A stretch of 64,000 nt of DNA from Leucobacter musarum subsp. musarum (GCF_001273845.1 NZ_JHBW01000066.1:62001-126000); one strand, 5' to 3'; positions 44,088 through 54,002 are shown, counted from the stretch's first letter. A program made the numbers and translations. The notes: generated by a model not told the origin, from the sequence alone.

Positions 44088-44597
44088 GTGACCCTGTCAA
44101 CCGTGCAGCCGAGTACTGCGGAGTTCGATGAGCCGCGCATCGAACTGATCGATGTCGAGTGGGCAGACCCCCGAGTCGTGGCGCTGCACGAGGCTATGAG
44201 TGCCGAGGTCGGCCCACGCTACGCGGAGTCCATCGGCCAGCGCGCCCCAGTTCCGGTCGATGCCGCTGACATCGTCGCCACGGTACTCGCCCTGCGCAAC
44301 GGCGAGCCAGTGGGTACGGCGGCGCTCAAGTGCACGGGCGAGTTCGCCGAGGTGAAGCGGGTGTTCGTGCACGCGCACGGGCGACGGCTCGGGTTCGCGA
44401 GTCGCCTACTGCGTGCTGTGGAGGATCACGCCGCCGCCCTCGGCTACCGAGTCGTGCATCTGCAGACCGGGTTTCGGCAGCCCGACGCGATTGCGCTCTA
44501 CGAGCGCGAAGGATGGCGCGCCGTCGAACGGTTCGGTCCGTACGACGATGACGCCGTGGTCAGCCGCTGCTTCGCGAAGGATCTCGCCCTGAAGTGA
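44088..44597 (+). CDS. GNAT family N-acetyltransferase
   Basis: 169 residues from the GTG at 44088, with GAGGAG five bases upstream. The acetyl-CoA-binding segment is VKRVFVHAHGRRLGFASRLLRAVEDHAAALGYRVVHLQTG, where the usual R-x-x-G-x-G/A loop reads HGRRLGFAS, and FRQPDAIALYEREGW is the C-terminal strand-helix. The acceptor is unknown. Single gene convergent with the sigma-factor gene. Confidence 0.88.
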   Translation: MTLSTVQPSTAEFDEPRIELIDVEWADPRVVALHEAMSAEVGPRYAESIGQRAPVPVDAADIVATVLALRNGEPVGTAALKCTGEFAEVKRVFVHAHGRRLGFASRLLRAVEDHAAALGYRVVHLQTGFRQPDAIALYEREGWRAVERFGPYDDDAVVSRCFAKDLALK

Positions 44598-44616
44598 CCC
44601 GTTCCGGGTGAGGAAG

Positions 44617-46767
44617 TTACGGCACGGGGCAGTACGGTGCGGTTTCGACTTCGTTCTGCGAGAGGTCGATCGGCACCCAAGCTGAGGGAGCTGCGTTGTC
44701 TCTGAAGAGCTGCACATACAACGTGAGAGAGTCTCGAACCGAAGGTGTGAATTCGTATGCGAGCGGCGGCGAGCTCCACTGAGACGCTGCTGCGGTCGGA
44801 ACCGGAGGATCGAGGTAGAACCCAAATTCGGCCTCGGGAATCAGCGGATAGATGACGCGGAGTGTTCCCGCTTGTGCGGAGTACCCGGAGACAGAGATGT
44901 GATTGGTGGTGCCGCAGAAGGACCAACTCTGCACTTCTGGAGCGATCGTGGCGCCTCCGGGAATTTCAGTACCCGAAGCATTGGTCTCAGCATCGGAGTC
45001 GACCTCAGCTTGAGCGTCGGCATTGGCTTCGACTTCCGCCTGAGCGTTCGCATCGGCGTCGACGGCGGCACCGTCGCTCGCGGCGTCGCCTGAACTGTCG
45101 GCTTCGGTGTCGGCGCTTGCCCCGTCGCTTCCGGAAGTACCCGTGCCGTTCGCGTCCGCGCTGGCGTCAGCCGCAGCGTTCGCCTGCGCGGTCGAGCTCG
45201 CTGCGGACGTGGCGTTTGCCCGTGTGTCTGCCGTTGAGTGAGATGAAGCGGATGCGTTTGCCGTGGAATTCGCGGATGCACCGCTTGCGTTCGCGTTGCC
45301 CGAGCTGCGGGCGTCGCTCCCGCTTCCGCTCGCTGCACCCGCACCTGAGTCAGACCCATCAGCGTTGCCGTGTGCAGCGCCCGATGCCGATGCTGCAGCT
45401 GACGCTGCGGCTGAGGTATTCGCAGTGACCGATGCGTCGTTGCCGTTCGCACTCGCGCTTCCGGAGCTGCCCGTGTTTTCTGAACCGTCTGAAGTGCGCG
45501 TCGGGATGGACTGCTGGCGCTCCTCTGCCGACTGTACCGGAACGGGCGTCGCAGGTTGCTCCTGGGCTGGCTTGACCGGTTTCGTGGTGACGGAGTCGCG
45601 CGTGGGCTTCGACGAGTCGCTGTTGTTCGGCGCCGTATCTGAGGGAGGCGCAGGCTCGGCTGCAGACGCGGCGACCTCGGTCGACACCGATCCACTCTGC
45701 ACGGCATTCGTGATCCAGATCGCGCCGCCACCGATCACGAGCGCACCCGCGACGGCTGCGGCGAGCACCATCCCTGAAACTCCGCCGAGCACCCCGCCCG
45801 CGGCTCCGGCGGCCGCAGCTGCGGCACCGCCTCCGGCAGCCGCCGAGCCTGAGCCTGCGGCCGCACCCGAACTTGATCCTGCAGCGCTCCCCGACCCCGA
45901 ACCCGCAGCGCTGCCCGAGCCCGGGTCGATCGGAGCGACTCCGTTGGCACCATCGATCAGCGCGGTGGCGCCCGCGGGGGCCGTTGATCCGACACCGCCC
46001 AAGAATGTGACGACGGAGCCGCCGCCGAGCACGGCCCCGGCCAGCACGAGTGCGAGCTGACGATTGAGGCCGCTGAGTTCTGCCGCCGCTCCCGCGCAGG
46101 CAGCGCAGGTGTCGAGGTGCGCTTCGACCTCGCGGCTCAGCGCGGCAGTGAGCTTGCCGCGCTGGTAGCGCTGCAGGTGCGACAGCGTCGATTGGCAGGC
46201 CGCCTCGGCGAGTTCGCGATTGATGTGCTCGTCGACCCAGGCCGACTGGAGCGCCTCGCGCGCCCGCTTGGCGAGCGCGGAGACGCCGTTGGGCGAGATG
46301 CCGATCAGTTTCGCCGCTTCGCGCGGCGGCAACCCTTCGACCTCGGTGTACCAGAGCACCGACTGCCAGCGTTCCGAGAGCGAGGCGAATGCGCGTGCGG
46401 CGGCGTTGCGGTCAAACGCGCCGTCTTCCCACGGGCCGGCTTCCGTGAGATCGGGAATGACATCAAGGTTCTCGGCGGCGTCTTCGGGGCGCCGCCAGTG
46501 GTCGACGGCGATCGACTGGATGGTGCGGTAGAGATACGGGCGGAAGGAGCCGCGGGGGCCGCGCCCGTCGAGCGTGAGCTCCATGATGCGGAGGTACGCC
46601 TCGGAAACGACGTCGTCCGCATTCGAGGGGGTGCCCAAGTGTCGCGCTGCGACGAGCCCGGCGCGGCTGTGCCGTTCCCAGAGCACGGAGAAGGCCGAGG
46701 TATCGCCGGCGCGTGTCGCGTCGAGCAGCTCCGCATCGGAGCGACCAGTGTGCGCTGATCGGGGCAT
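44617..46767 (-). CDS. ECF sigma factor fused to zinc-finger anti-sigma, transmembrane and low-complexity domains
   Basis: 716 residues from the ATG at 46767. Residues 10-95 are sigma region 2 (SFRPYLYRTIQSIAVDHWRR) and 125-178 region 4 (SVLWYTEVEGLPPREAAKLIGISPNGVSALAKRAREAL). A ZAS-like motif follows: His217, Cys221, Cys224 (HLDTCAAC). Hydrophobic segments at about 236-258 and 329-353 flank a Gly/Ser linker. Residues 360-615 are an Ala/Ser/Asn/Asp/Gly low-complexity stretch, and the last 100 residues form a compact domain with two Cys (SFCG, PYCP). So sigma and anti-sigma are one membrane protein. The start follows GAAGGA. Release of the sigma part by proteolysis or Zn-site change is inference. 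Confidence 0.85.
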   Translation of the reverse strand: MPRSAHTGRSDAELLDATRAGDTSAFSVLWERHSRAGLVAARHLGTPSNADDVVSEAYLRIMELTLDGRGPRGSFRPYLYRTIQSIAVDHWRRPEDAAENLDVIPDLTEAGPWEDGAFDRNAAARAFASLSERWQSVLWYTEVEGLPPREAAKLIGISPNGVSALAKRAREALQSAWVDEHINRELAEAACQSTLSHLQRYQRGKLTAALSREVEAHLDTCAACAGAAAELSGLNRQLALVLAGAVLGGGSVVTFLGGVGSTAPAGATALIDGANGVAPIDPGSGSAAGSGSGSAAGSSSGAAAGSGSAAAGGGAAAAAAGAAGGVLGGVSGMVLAAAVAGALVIGGGAIWITNAVQSGSVSTEVAASAAEPAPPSDTAPNNSDSSKPTRDSVTTKPVKPAQEQPATPVPVQSAEERQQSIPTRTSDGSENTGSSGSASANGNDASVTANTSAAASAAASASGAAHGNADGSDSGAGAASGSGSDARSSGNANASGASANSTANASASSHSTADTRANATSAASSTAQANAAADASADANGTGTSGSDGASADTEADSSGDAASDGAAVDADANAQAEVEANADAQAEVDSDAETNASGTEIPGGATIAPEVQSWSFCGTTNHISVSGYSAQAGTLRVIYPLIPEAEFGFYLDPPVPTAAASQWSSPPLAYEFTPSVRDSLTLYVQLFRDNAAPSAWVPIDLSQNEVETAPYCPVP

Positions 46768-46960
46768 CGGGGTCCTTCGCTGTTCATCCCCTATCGAAGC
46801 GCGCGTTCGACGCACTGCTCCATATCGCCGCGCCCCATGCGCGGCGAACCCCCACTCACTAGTATGCGCTCTTTCTGTGCGTTCCACATGCCGCTGCAGA
46901 TTCCTCCAAAAAAGTTTCGTATGCGCGCGTCACGTTTCGTGCCCTTCCGCGTGTTACTTC

Positions 46961-47014
46961 CGAGCCCGGTTCCCGCCTGTCCCCCCCCATACCCCAGTGC
47001 GGGAACCGGGCTCG
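46961..47014. other. Unexplained 16-bp perfect hairpin in the sigma/deoA gap
   Basis: CGAGCCCGGTTCCCGC (46961-46976) pairs fully with GCGGGAACCGGGCTCG (46999-47014) over a 22-base loop containing eight consecutive C. The gap (46768-47101, 334 bases) separates divergent genes, so no annotated gene ends here. The hairpin lies upstream of the deoA -10. Apart from this and the repeat at 47033 I see nothing else in the gap. Confidence 0.6.
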
Positions 47015-47032
47015 ATTGCTCGGGGGAGTGCG

Positions 47033-47063
47033 GGTCGTTGCGGGGCATCGCGTCGCAACGACC
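47033..47063 (+). promoter_or_regulatory. Operator-like inverted repeat before deoA
   Basis: GGTCGTTGCG (47033-47042) and CGCAACGACC (47054-47063) are perfect 10-bp arms separated by 11 bases. They lie just upstream of the -35 position for the deoA promoter. A nucleoside-responsive or other regulator could bind here. Confidence 0.5.
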
Positions 47064-47089
47064 TCGGGCGCGTCGCCGGGCCCCGCGAT

Positions 47090-47095
47090 TACCCT
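47090..47095 (+). promoter_or_regulatory. -10 element of deoA, leaderless type
   Basis: TACCCT is followed by six bases (GGAAAC) and the ATG at 47102. No ribosome-binding site is present. Confidence 0.5.
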
Positions 47096-47101
47096 GGAAA
47101 C

Positions 47102-48421
<1,320 letters not shown>

Positions 48422-48453
48422 CGCCCCCTCCGGAGGGCGTGCGGTGCGGGCCG

Positions 48454-49446
48454 TTAGCGGCTCTGGGGGTGTGCGAGTTCCGTCCACGCGTCGGGGAGAG
48501 CCGCCGCGACGTCGGAGGCGGTAATGGGGCGACCCGCGCCGACGCCCGATTCGCCTCGATCAGACGCGGCGATACGCGCGGCGCGATCGTGGAGCAGCGC
48601 GGCGGTGGCCCCCACCGGCCCCAAGAGCTCGGGGTTCGCCCGCACCGCCGATGCGTGACCCGCGACCAGGGCCCCGAGCGCGCCCGCGAGCACATCTCCG
48701 GTACCCGCCGTGGCGAGCCACGGGGTGGCGGGGCCGATGCGGCGCACCCAGCCGCCCGGAGTCGCGCAGATCGTCACCGATCCCTTGAGCAGCACGGTCG
48801 CCCGGAGCGCGGAAGCGAGCCGCGCGGCAAGCTCGCTGCGCAGCGCGAGATCGAGCCCGCGAGCGTCCCACGCATCGGGGAGTGCTCCCACGTCGCTCGC
48901 GCGCCAGAGGCGCTCGAATTCGCCTCCGTGCGGGGTCAGGATCGCCGCAGCGCGAGTGCCGCGCGTCTTTGGCACGAGATCTGGCACGAGATCTGGCGCG
49001 AGGTCTGGCTCGAAACCTGACTCGACGCCGGGCACGAGGTCGAGCGCGCCGGCGTCGATGACGAGCGGCGCATCGCCACCGAGCAGGGAACGCAGTTCGT
49101 CGTCTTCCGCCGCCGACCGAGTGTGTGCGTCGGTGCCCGACCCGATCACCCATGCGTCGCATGGTCGGCCGGTCGCCGCACCGAACACGGTTTCGGGTTG
49201 TGCAGCGAGCACGGCGGCCGCGGGCGATGGCAGACCCCAGGGAGCGGATGCCTCATCGACCGGAGGCGCGTAGCGCACCATGCCCGCCCCGGCTCGCCAG
49301 GCGGCAGATACTCCGAGCACCGCTGCACCCGGGTACTGCGCGCCACCCGTGCGCATCCCGAGCACACCGCGGCGGTACTTGTCGTCGCTCGGGGCGGGCG
49401 AACGCAGCAGTGCTGCCGCGTCGGTATCGGCCCAGCGGTCGATCAT
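48454..49446 (-). CDS. nnrD: ADP-dependent NAD(P)H-hydrate dehydratase
   Basis: 330 residues. Ribokinase-like fold: KYRRGVLGMRTGG and YPGAAVLGVSAAWRAGAGMVRY at the N-terminus, VIDAGALDLV and ILTPHGGEF in the centre, and the catalytic WLATAGTGDVLAGALGAL motif near the C-terminus. It repairs hydrated NAD(P)H using ADP. The NnrE epimerase domain is absent. An extra loop (about residues 140-160, PDLAPDLVPDLVPKTRG) is encoded by 12-nt tandem repeats. The start overlaps the stop of the upstream phosphohexomutase, so the two are coupled. Confidence 0.9.
   Translation of the reverse strand: MIDRWADTDAAALLRSPAPSDDKYRRGVLGMRTGGAQYPGAAVLGVSAAWRAGAGMVRYAPPVDEASAPWGLPSPAAAVLAAQPETVFGAATGRPCDAWVIGSGTDAHTRSAAEDDELRSLLGGDAPLVIDAGALDLVPGVESGFEPDLAPDLVPDLVPKTRGTRAAAILTPHGGEFERLWRASDVGALPDAWDARGLDLALRSELAARLASALRATVLLKGSVTICATPGGWVRRIGPATPWLATAGTGDVLAGALGALVAGHASAVRANPELLGPVGATAALLHDRAARIAASDRGESGVGAGRPITASDVAAALPDAWTELAHPQSR
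48971..49018 (-). repeat. 12-nt tandem repeat inside nnrD
   Basis: Four in-frame units, GGCACGAGATCT twice, then GGCGCGAGGTCT and GGCTCGAAACCT, encode a Pro-Asp-Leu-Val/Ala series. A fifth related unit, GGCACGAGGTCG, is at 49031-49042. Being in frame, length changes would not break the gene. Confidence 0.75.
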
Positions 49447-51299
49447 GATCCGGCCGGCTCCGACTGCAACTGCTCGAGCAGCTCGCGTACCGCCACCTCG
49501 AGCGATGCGAGTGAGCGTTCGGCGGCGCCGCGGCGCTCGCGTGCGCTCCCCGTTTCGTTGAACGTGTCGAGATACACCTTGAGCTTCGGCTCCGTGCCGC
49601 TCGGCCTGATCATGACGCGCGAGCCGTCGGCGAGATCGTAGCGGAGCACGTCGGCGGGAACCTCGGCCGCGCCGGGAGTCAGGAGGTCGTGCGCCGCCGT
49701 GACGGCGACGCCGCCGAAGGCCGTCGGCGGGTGCTGCCGGATGCGCGCGGTGAGCGCGGAGGCCGCCGGCATCGACGGCAGTCGGAGCGTGACCTGCCCG
49801 CTGGCGAAGTGACCGAACCGCTCGCTGGCGTCGTCGAGCAGATCCCAGATCGTGCGACTCGCGGCGGCGAGCTCGCGCGCCATGGCGATTGCGTCGGCAC
49901 TCGCCGAGATCCCATCTTTGTCGCGCACCGTGCGCGGGTGGGTGAGGTAGCCGAGGGCCTCTTCGAACCCGAAGATCAGGCCCGGTACGCGTGAGACCCA
50001 TTTGAACCCGGACAGCGTCTCTGCGTAGTCGAGCCCGTACGCCTGGGCGACCGCGCGCAGTGCGGGCGACGACACGATCGTGCACGCGAGCGCGCCCTGC
50101 GCCGTCGTTCCGAGCTGCGCGGCAGCGGTCGTGGCGCGTTCGGCCGCCCGCCAGCCGAGCAGCAGCCCGAGCTCGTTGCCCGTCAGCATGCGGTAGCCCG
50201 ACGGATCATCGGAACGCGGTGCTGCGATCGCCAGACGGTCGGCGTCGGGGTCGTGCGCGACGATCAGGTCGGCCTGCGCTGCACGTGCCGTGCGCGTCGC
50301 CAGATCGAGCGCGCCCGGCTCTTCGGGGTTCGGGAAGTCGACGGTCGGAAATGCGCCGTCGGGGTGCAACTGCTCGATCACCGGGATGACACGGGGAAGG
50401 CCGGTCGCGGTGAATACCCGCTGTGCGACGGCGGCGCCGACACCGTGCATCGCTGTGTACACGATGCGCAGATCGGTGTCGGAGCCCAGCGCGATGCCGG
50501 GGGCATCTGGGCGCTGAGGCAGCCCGGCGAGCACTGCCGCCGCGGTCTCTGAAACGTAAGCGTCAGAGACGCCCGGCCCCAGCGTCGAATACCCGAGCGA
50601 ACGCGGCAGCTCACCGACGGGGCGCCGCGCGATGCGATCGATGTGCGCTGCGATCGCGGCGTCGGTCGGGGGCACGATCTGCGATCCGGCGTCATCATCT
50701 CCGAGATACACCTTGTAGCCGTTGTCGCGCGGCGGATTGTGGCTCGCGGTGATCATGATGCCCGCCGAGACATCGAGGTGCCGCACCGCGAACGCGGTGA
50801 GCGGCGTCGGGCCGGCCTCGGGCAGCAGATACACTTGCAGACCCGCACCGCTCATGACCTCTGCGGCGTCGCGCGCAAAGATCGCGGAGCCCACGCGACC
50901 GTCATACCCGATGACCACGGAGGGTGCGTCGGCCGAGCCGCGTCGAGCCGCCGCATCGCGGAGGTACGCGGCAAACCCAGCGCTCGTCTGTGAGACGACG
51001 ACTCGATTCATGCGCTTGGGGCCGGCGCCGAGAGGCCCGCGGAGCCCCGCGGTGCCGAACGCAAGCCGACCACCGAACGCGGCTTCGAGCTCGGCGGCGG
51101 CCTCGGCCGAACCGGCGGATGCGCGCTCCACGAGGCCGCGCGCCTCGGCCCGTGTGCCCGCGTCGATGTCGTGCTCCGCCCAGGTCGTCGCCTCGGCGAT
51201 CAGCGCCTCGAGTGCGGCGTTCGTCTCGTTCGACGAGCGCGTCGCGCCCTCGGCATCACGTGCCTCGCGGCGCCGCGATCCTGCCCCCGACTGCCTCAT
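49443..51299 (-). CDS. Phosphohexomutase (phosphoglucomutase/phosphomannomutase family)
   Basis: 618 residues, longer than the usual 450-580, with an N-terminal helical extension. FGTAGLRGPLGAGPKRMN and the phosphoserine loop IMITASHNPPRDNGYKVYLG, the metal loop AHDPDADRLAIA, the sugar loop GFEEALGYL and the phosphate loop RPSGTEPKLKVYL are all present. It interconverts hexose or pentose 1- and 6(5)-phosphates. Convergent with deoA across nnrD. The start is ATG at 51299 with GAAGGGAGA upstream; some of the first 25 residues may not be needed. Confidence 0.93.
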   Translation of the reverse strand: MRQSGAGSRRREARDAEGATRSSNETNAALEALIAEATTWAEHDIDAGTRAEARGLVERASAGSAEAAAELEAAFGGRLAFGTAGLRGPLGAGPKRMNRVVVSQTSAGFAAYLRDAAARRGSADAPSVVIGYDGRVGSAIFARDAAEVMSGAGLQVYLLPEAGPTPLTAFAVRHLDVSAGIMITASHNPPRDNGYKVYLGDDDAGSQIVPPTDAAIAAHIDRIARRPVGELPRSLGYSTLGPGVSDAYVSETAAAVLAGLPQRPDAPGIALGSDTDLRIVYTAMHGVGAAVAQRVFTATGLPRVIPVIEQLHPDGAFPTVDFPNPEEPGALDLATRTARAAQADLIVAHDPDADRLAIAAPRSDDPSGYRMLTGNELGLLLGWRAAERATTAAAQLGTTAQGALACTIVSSPALRAVAQAYGLDYAETLSGFKWVSRVPGLIFGFEEALGYLTHPRTVRDKDGISASADAIAMARELAAASRTIWDLLDDASERFGHFASGQVTLRLPSMPAASALTARIRQHPPTAFGGVAVTAAHDLLTPGAAEVPADVLRYDLADGSRVMIRPSGTEPKLKVYLDTFNETGSARERRGAAERSLASLEVAVRELLEQLQSEPAGS

Positions 51300-51411
51300 G
51301 CGGCGTCTCCCTTCACCCGGTGCATACCGAGTTCAAGCTACCACTCTGCTCCGCGTGCGAAAATGGAATCACGGCGCCGCGCGGCGCAGTGACCGACGAA
51401 AGGAATCGCCC

Positions 51412-51531
51412 ATGTGCTCACCGATCCGTTGCTCGACGTGCAGCAAGGTGACGTGGCAGGGCTGCGGCCTGCACATCGAAGAGGCGCTCGCCGGGTTCTC
51501 TGCAGACCAGCGCTGCGCCTGCGAGCGCTAG
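51412..51531 (+). CDS. 39-residue Cys-rich small protein
   Basis: Starts at ATG 51412 with AAAGGAA upstream. The peptide has MCSPIRCSTCSKVTWQGCG, then HIEEALAGFSADQRCACER: six cysteines and a His, arranged as CxxC-type pairs, so it probably binds zinc. Very short proteins of this pattern recur in actinobacteria, without known function. It is the only gene on this strand between two minus-strand operons. Because of its size, confidence rests on the ribosome site and the cysteine pattern. Confidence 0.65.
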   Translation: MCSPIRCSTCSKVTWQGCGLHIEEALAGFSADQRCACER

Positions 51532-51543
51532 CGCCTCACCGCT

Positions 51544-51852
51544 TCAGAGCGTTCCGGCGGCTCCGCCGCTCGGCAGCGCGGTCATGCGCGTGACCACGAC
51601 GGGGCGCTCGAGCAGCCCCTCGATATCGGCGTTGAGCACGCTGATTGCTGCGCCGGTCGCGTGCGCATCGAGTTCCGCGGCACTCGACCACTTCTCGAGC
51701 ATGGTCACGGTGCCGTCTTCGGCATCGTGAATCGCATAGAGCTCGCACCCCGGCTCATCGTGCACCGCGGCGATGCCGCGCTGCATCGCAGCGACGAGAT
51801 CAGACTTGCGGCCGGGGGTGGGGTGGAAGACGGCAGTGACGATGACGGTCAT
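51544..51852 (-). CDS. Antibiotic biosynthesis monooxygenase (ABM) domain protein
   Basis: 102 residues, a complete dimeric ferredoxin-like ABM fold: VIVTAVFHPTPGRKSDLVAAMQRGIAAVHDEPGCELYAIHDAEDGTVTMLEKWSSAAELDAHATG. The YAIH and EKW positions match quinol-monooxygenase-type (YgiN-like) proteins. Known members oxidise quinols or handle small reactive metabolites. It follows the aldolase gene after one base, as the last gene of the acid-sugar operon. Its role there is not obvious. Confidence 0.85.
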   Translation of the reverse strand: MTVIVTAVFHPTPGRKSDLVAAMQRGIAAVHDEPGCELYAIHDAEDGTVTMLEKWSSAAELDAHATGAAISVLNADIEGLLERPVVVTRMTALPSGGAAGTL

Positions 51853-51853
51853 T

Positions 51854-52726
51854 TCAGTGGGCTCCTGATGGGGTGCTGAGGTGTGGTGTGCGCAGCGCCG
51901 TCAGCGACTCCGCGACGAATGCGGAGACGGCTTCGGCCGCCGCGGCGGTGAGGGTGGCGACGTCGTCACCGGCGAGGCGCGCGGGGGCGAGTGCGGCTGA
52001 CACGGCGTCGAGCAGGCGCCCGCGCAGCTCGGTGTTGATATTGACCTTTCCCACGCCTCGAGCCGCCGCGGCGCGCAGGTCGGCCGTCGAGATACCCGAT
52101 GCGCCGTGCAGCACCAGCGGCACCTCGGTGGCCTGCTGAATGCGTGCAAGGCGATCGTGCTCGATGCGCGGTGCACCGCGATACGCGCCGTGCACGTTTC
52201 CGATCGACACCGCGAGCAACTGGGCTCCCGACTGCGCCACGAACCGCCCTGCCTCAGCAGGGTCGGTGAACGCCGACGCGTCGGCATCGAGCGCGACCGC
52301 ACGATCTTCATCACCGGCGAGCGCGCCGAGCTCGGCCTCGATCACCGTATGGTGCGGCAGTCGTGACCGCATCTCAGCGACGAAGGCGGCATTTTCGGCG
52401 GTACTCAGGGCGGAGCCGTCGACGAGCACCGCGTCGGCTCCCGCAGCGACGGATCGCACAATCAGATCGGCGTCAGTCGCGTGATCCAACTGCACGCAGG
52501 CCGCGACCGACGCGGCATCCGCCATGCCGCGCAGAGCGGAGATCAGCGCCGCGCCCCGCGCTCGCCCGGCGGCGACGGGAGGCACGAGCAGCACGACGGG
52601 AAGGCCCGCGCGCTCGGCACCGCCGATGATCGCATCTGCGGTGGCGAGGTCGTAACAGGTGTAGGCGCCGAGCGCTCCGTGGTCAGCGATCGCCGCCCGC
52701 GCGAGGTCGTCTAGGCGAGCCCTCAC
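51854..52726 (-). CDS. Class II fructose-bisphosphate aldolase family protein
   Basis: 290 residues from the GTG at 52726, overlapping the kinase stop. AYTCYDLATADAIIGGAERAGLPVVLLV, the zinc-ligand QLDHATD, IEAELGALAGDEDR, SIGNVHGAY with His, and VLHGASGIS are typical of class II ketose-bisphosphate aldolases (KbaY/GatY-like). Zinc ligands are His in LDHATD, in NVHG and in LHGASG. It would cleave the phosphorylated product of the upstream kinase. It differs from the OtnC/araD-type aldolase used in characterised four-carbon acid sugar pathways. Confidence 0.87.
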   Translation of the reverse strand: MRARLDDLARAAIADHGALGAYTCYDLATADAIIGGAERAGLPVVLLVPPVAAGRARGAALISALRGMADAASVAACVQLDHATDADLIVRSVAAGADAVLVDGSALSTAENAAFVAEMRSRLPHHTVIEAELGALAGDEDRAVALDADASAFTDPAEAGRFVAQSGAQLLAVSIGNVHGAYRGAPRIEHDRLARIQQATEVPLVLHGASGISTADLRAAAARGVGKVNINTELRGRLLDAVSAALAPARLAGDDVATLTAAAAEAVSAFVAESLTALRTPHLSTPSGAH

Positions 52727-53970
52727 GCGTGGAGGCCGACCGCGTCGAGCACGTCGAGCAGCGCGTCGGGGCCGCCGACATTGCCCGGCACGACCACATA
52801 TCGCAGGCTGCGCCCGTCGCGGCCGGTCATCTGCCACACGGAGATGCCGGGGAGCACCTGGCCGAGCACGCGTGCGCGCCGGGCCCCCAGCCCGCTCGTC
52901 GCCACCTCAGCTGAGGTGATGCCGCCCTTCGAGATCACCGTGGTGACGTGCGGCTGCAGGTCGCCGACGGCGGTCGTCAGCGCTGCCATGACGCGCTCGC
53001 CGTGATCGAGCGTACCGTGCGCCGCGGAGCGCTTGCGCTCGGTCATGACGAACGCGAGCGGTCGAGTGGCGAGCGCTGACTCGGCTGCGGCAGCGGCTGC
53101 GTGACCGGCCGCGGCGGCGTCATCGAGCGCCAGTTCGGTCGACACGATTGCGGGATCGCCGAAGCGTTCGATCACGCCGGCGATCTGCGCACTCGCACCA
53201 TCGGTGTGCGATCCGCAGACGAGCAGCACGTTGCCCGGTTCGCGCTCGATCGGCGTCTGGAGCAGCCCGGCGCTCACCACGCCGGCCAGTTCGGCGGCGA
53301 GGGGTGACGCCGAGCGCACCACGATGCGGGTTCCCGCGCGGGCGGCGGCGTCGGCGGCCAGGGCGATGCGGTGGATGTCGTCATTGGTGACCGCATCGGG
53401 AACGATGACCGAGCCGGGGGCGGCCGAAGCGAGGATGTCGGCGAAGCGGCCCTCTCGGACGTCGGACAGTGTGGCTCCCACCGCGGGGCGCGATGATTTT
53501 TCGGCGACGTAGTCGGCGAGCACACCGGTCGAGAATGGGAACACGGGGTCTGCCGCGTACTCGCTCTCATGAGCGGGCACATCGATGCCGTCGATGCGCA
53601 CGTAGTGCACGCCGTCGAGCGTCGTGCGCCCGCCATCGGGGAACGACGGGACGAAGAGCACGACCGAGCGATCGTCGAGCAGCACCTCGGTCTCCGCGAA
53701 CACGTGACCCCGCAGCGTCGAGTCGCCGCGCAGCACGAATCGCACATCGACGCCGAGTCGCTCAGCCGCGGCGAGTCCATCTGCGCGCACGCGCTCGACG
53801 AATGCGACCGCCTCGTGCTCGGGCAGCGCGCGACTGTTGGTCTGCACGTACACCGCGTCTTCGCTCGACAGCACGTCGAAGATCGCGTCGGCGTCGCTCT
53901 GCAGCAGAACGGTCGCGTCGGTCACCGACTGCGTGCCGGTCGGGTCGTCGTCGAGCACGATGGTCTTCAT
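52723..53970 (-). CDS. Four-carbon acid sugar kinase family protein (DUF1537)
   Basis: 415 residues from the ATG at 53970, with AAGGA upstream. LDDDPTGTQSVTDATVLL is the N-terminal signature of the OtnK/DtnK family; FVLRGDSTLRGH and FVPSFPDGGRTT follow; the C-terminal domain has GITSAEVA and VVPGNVGGPDAL. Known members phosphorylate 3-oxo-tetronates, D-threonate or 3-oxo-isoapionate. The substrate here is unknown. It is coupled to the aldolase (GTGA overlap) and follows an MFS gene and two hairpins. Confidence 0.9.
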   Translation of the reverse strand: MKTIVLDDDPTGTQSVTDATVLLQSDADAIFDVLSSEDAVYVQTNSRALPEHEAVAFVERVRADGLAAAERLGVDVRFVLRGDSTLRGHVFAETEVLLDDRSVVLFVPSFPDGGRTTLDGVHYVRIDGIDVPAHESEYAADPVFPFSTGVLADYVAEKSSRPAVGATLSDVREGRFADILASAAPGSVIVPDAVTNDDIHRIALAADAAARAGTRIVVRSASPLAAELAGVVSAGLLQTPIEREPGNVLLVCGSHTDGASAQIAGVIERFGDPAIVSTELALDDAAAAGHAAAAAAESALATRPLAFVMTERKRSAAHGTLDHGERVMAALTTAVGDLQPHVTTVISKGGITSAEVATSGLGARRARVLGQVLPGISVWQMTGRDGRSLRYVVVPGNVGGPDALLDVLDAVGLHA

Positions 53971-54002
53971 GGGGTCCTTCTTCGCTGCTGGGGTGCGGAA
54001 TA

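Noticed and set aside
44900-45690. The low-complexity part of the sigma-factor gene as a DNA tandem repeat or a frameshifted region
   Set aside because: Codons vary while the reading frame and composition hold, and the frame continues cleanly to a structured C-terminus.
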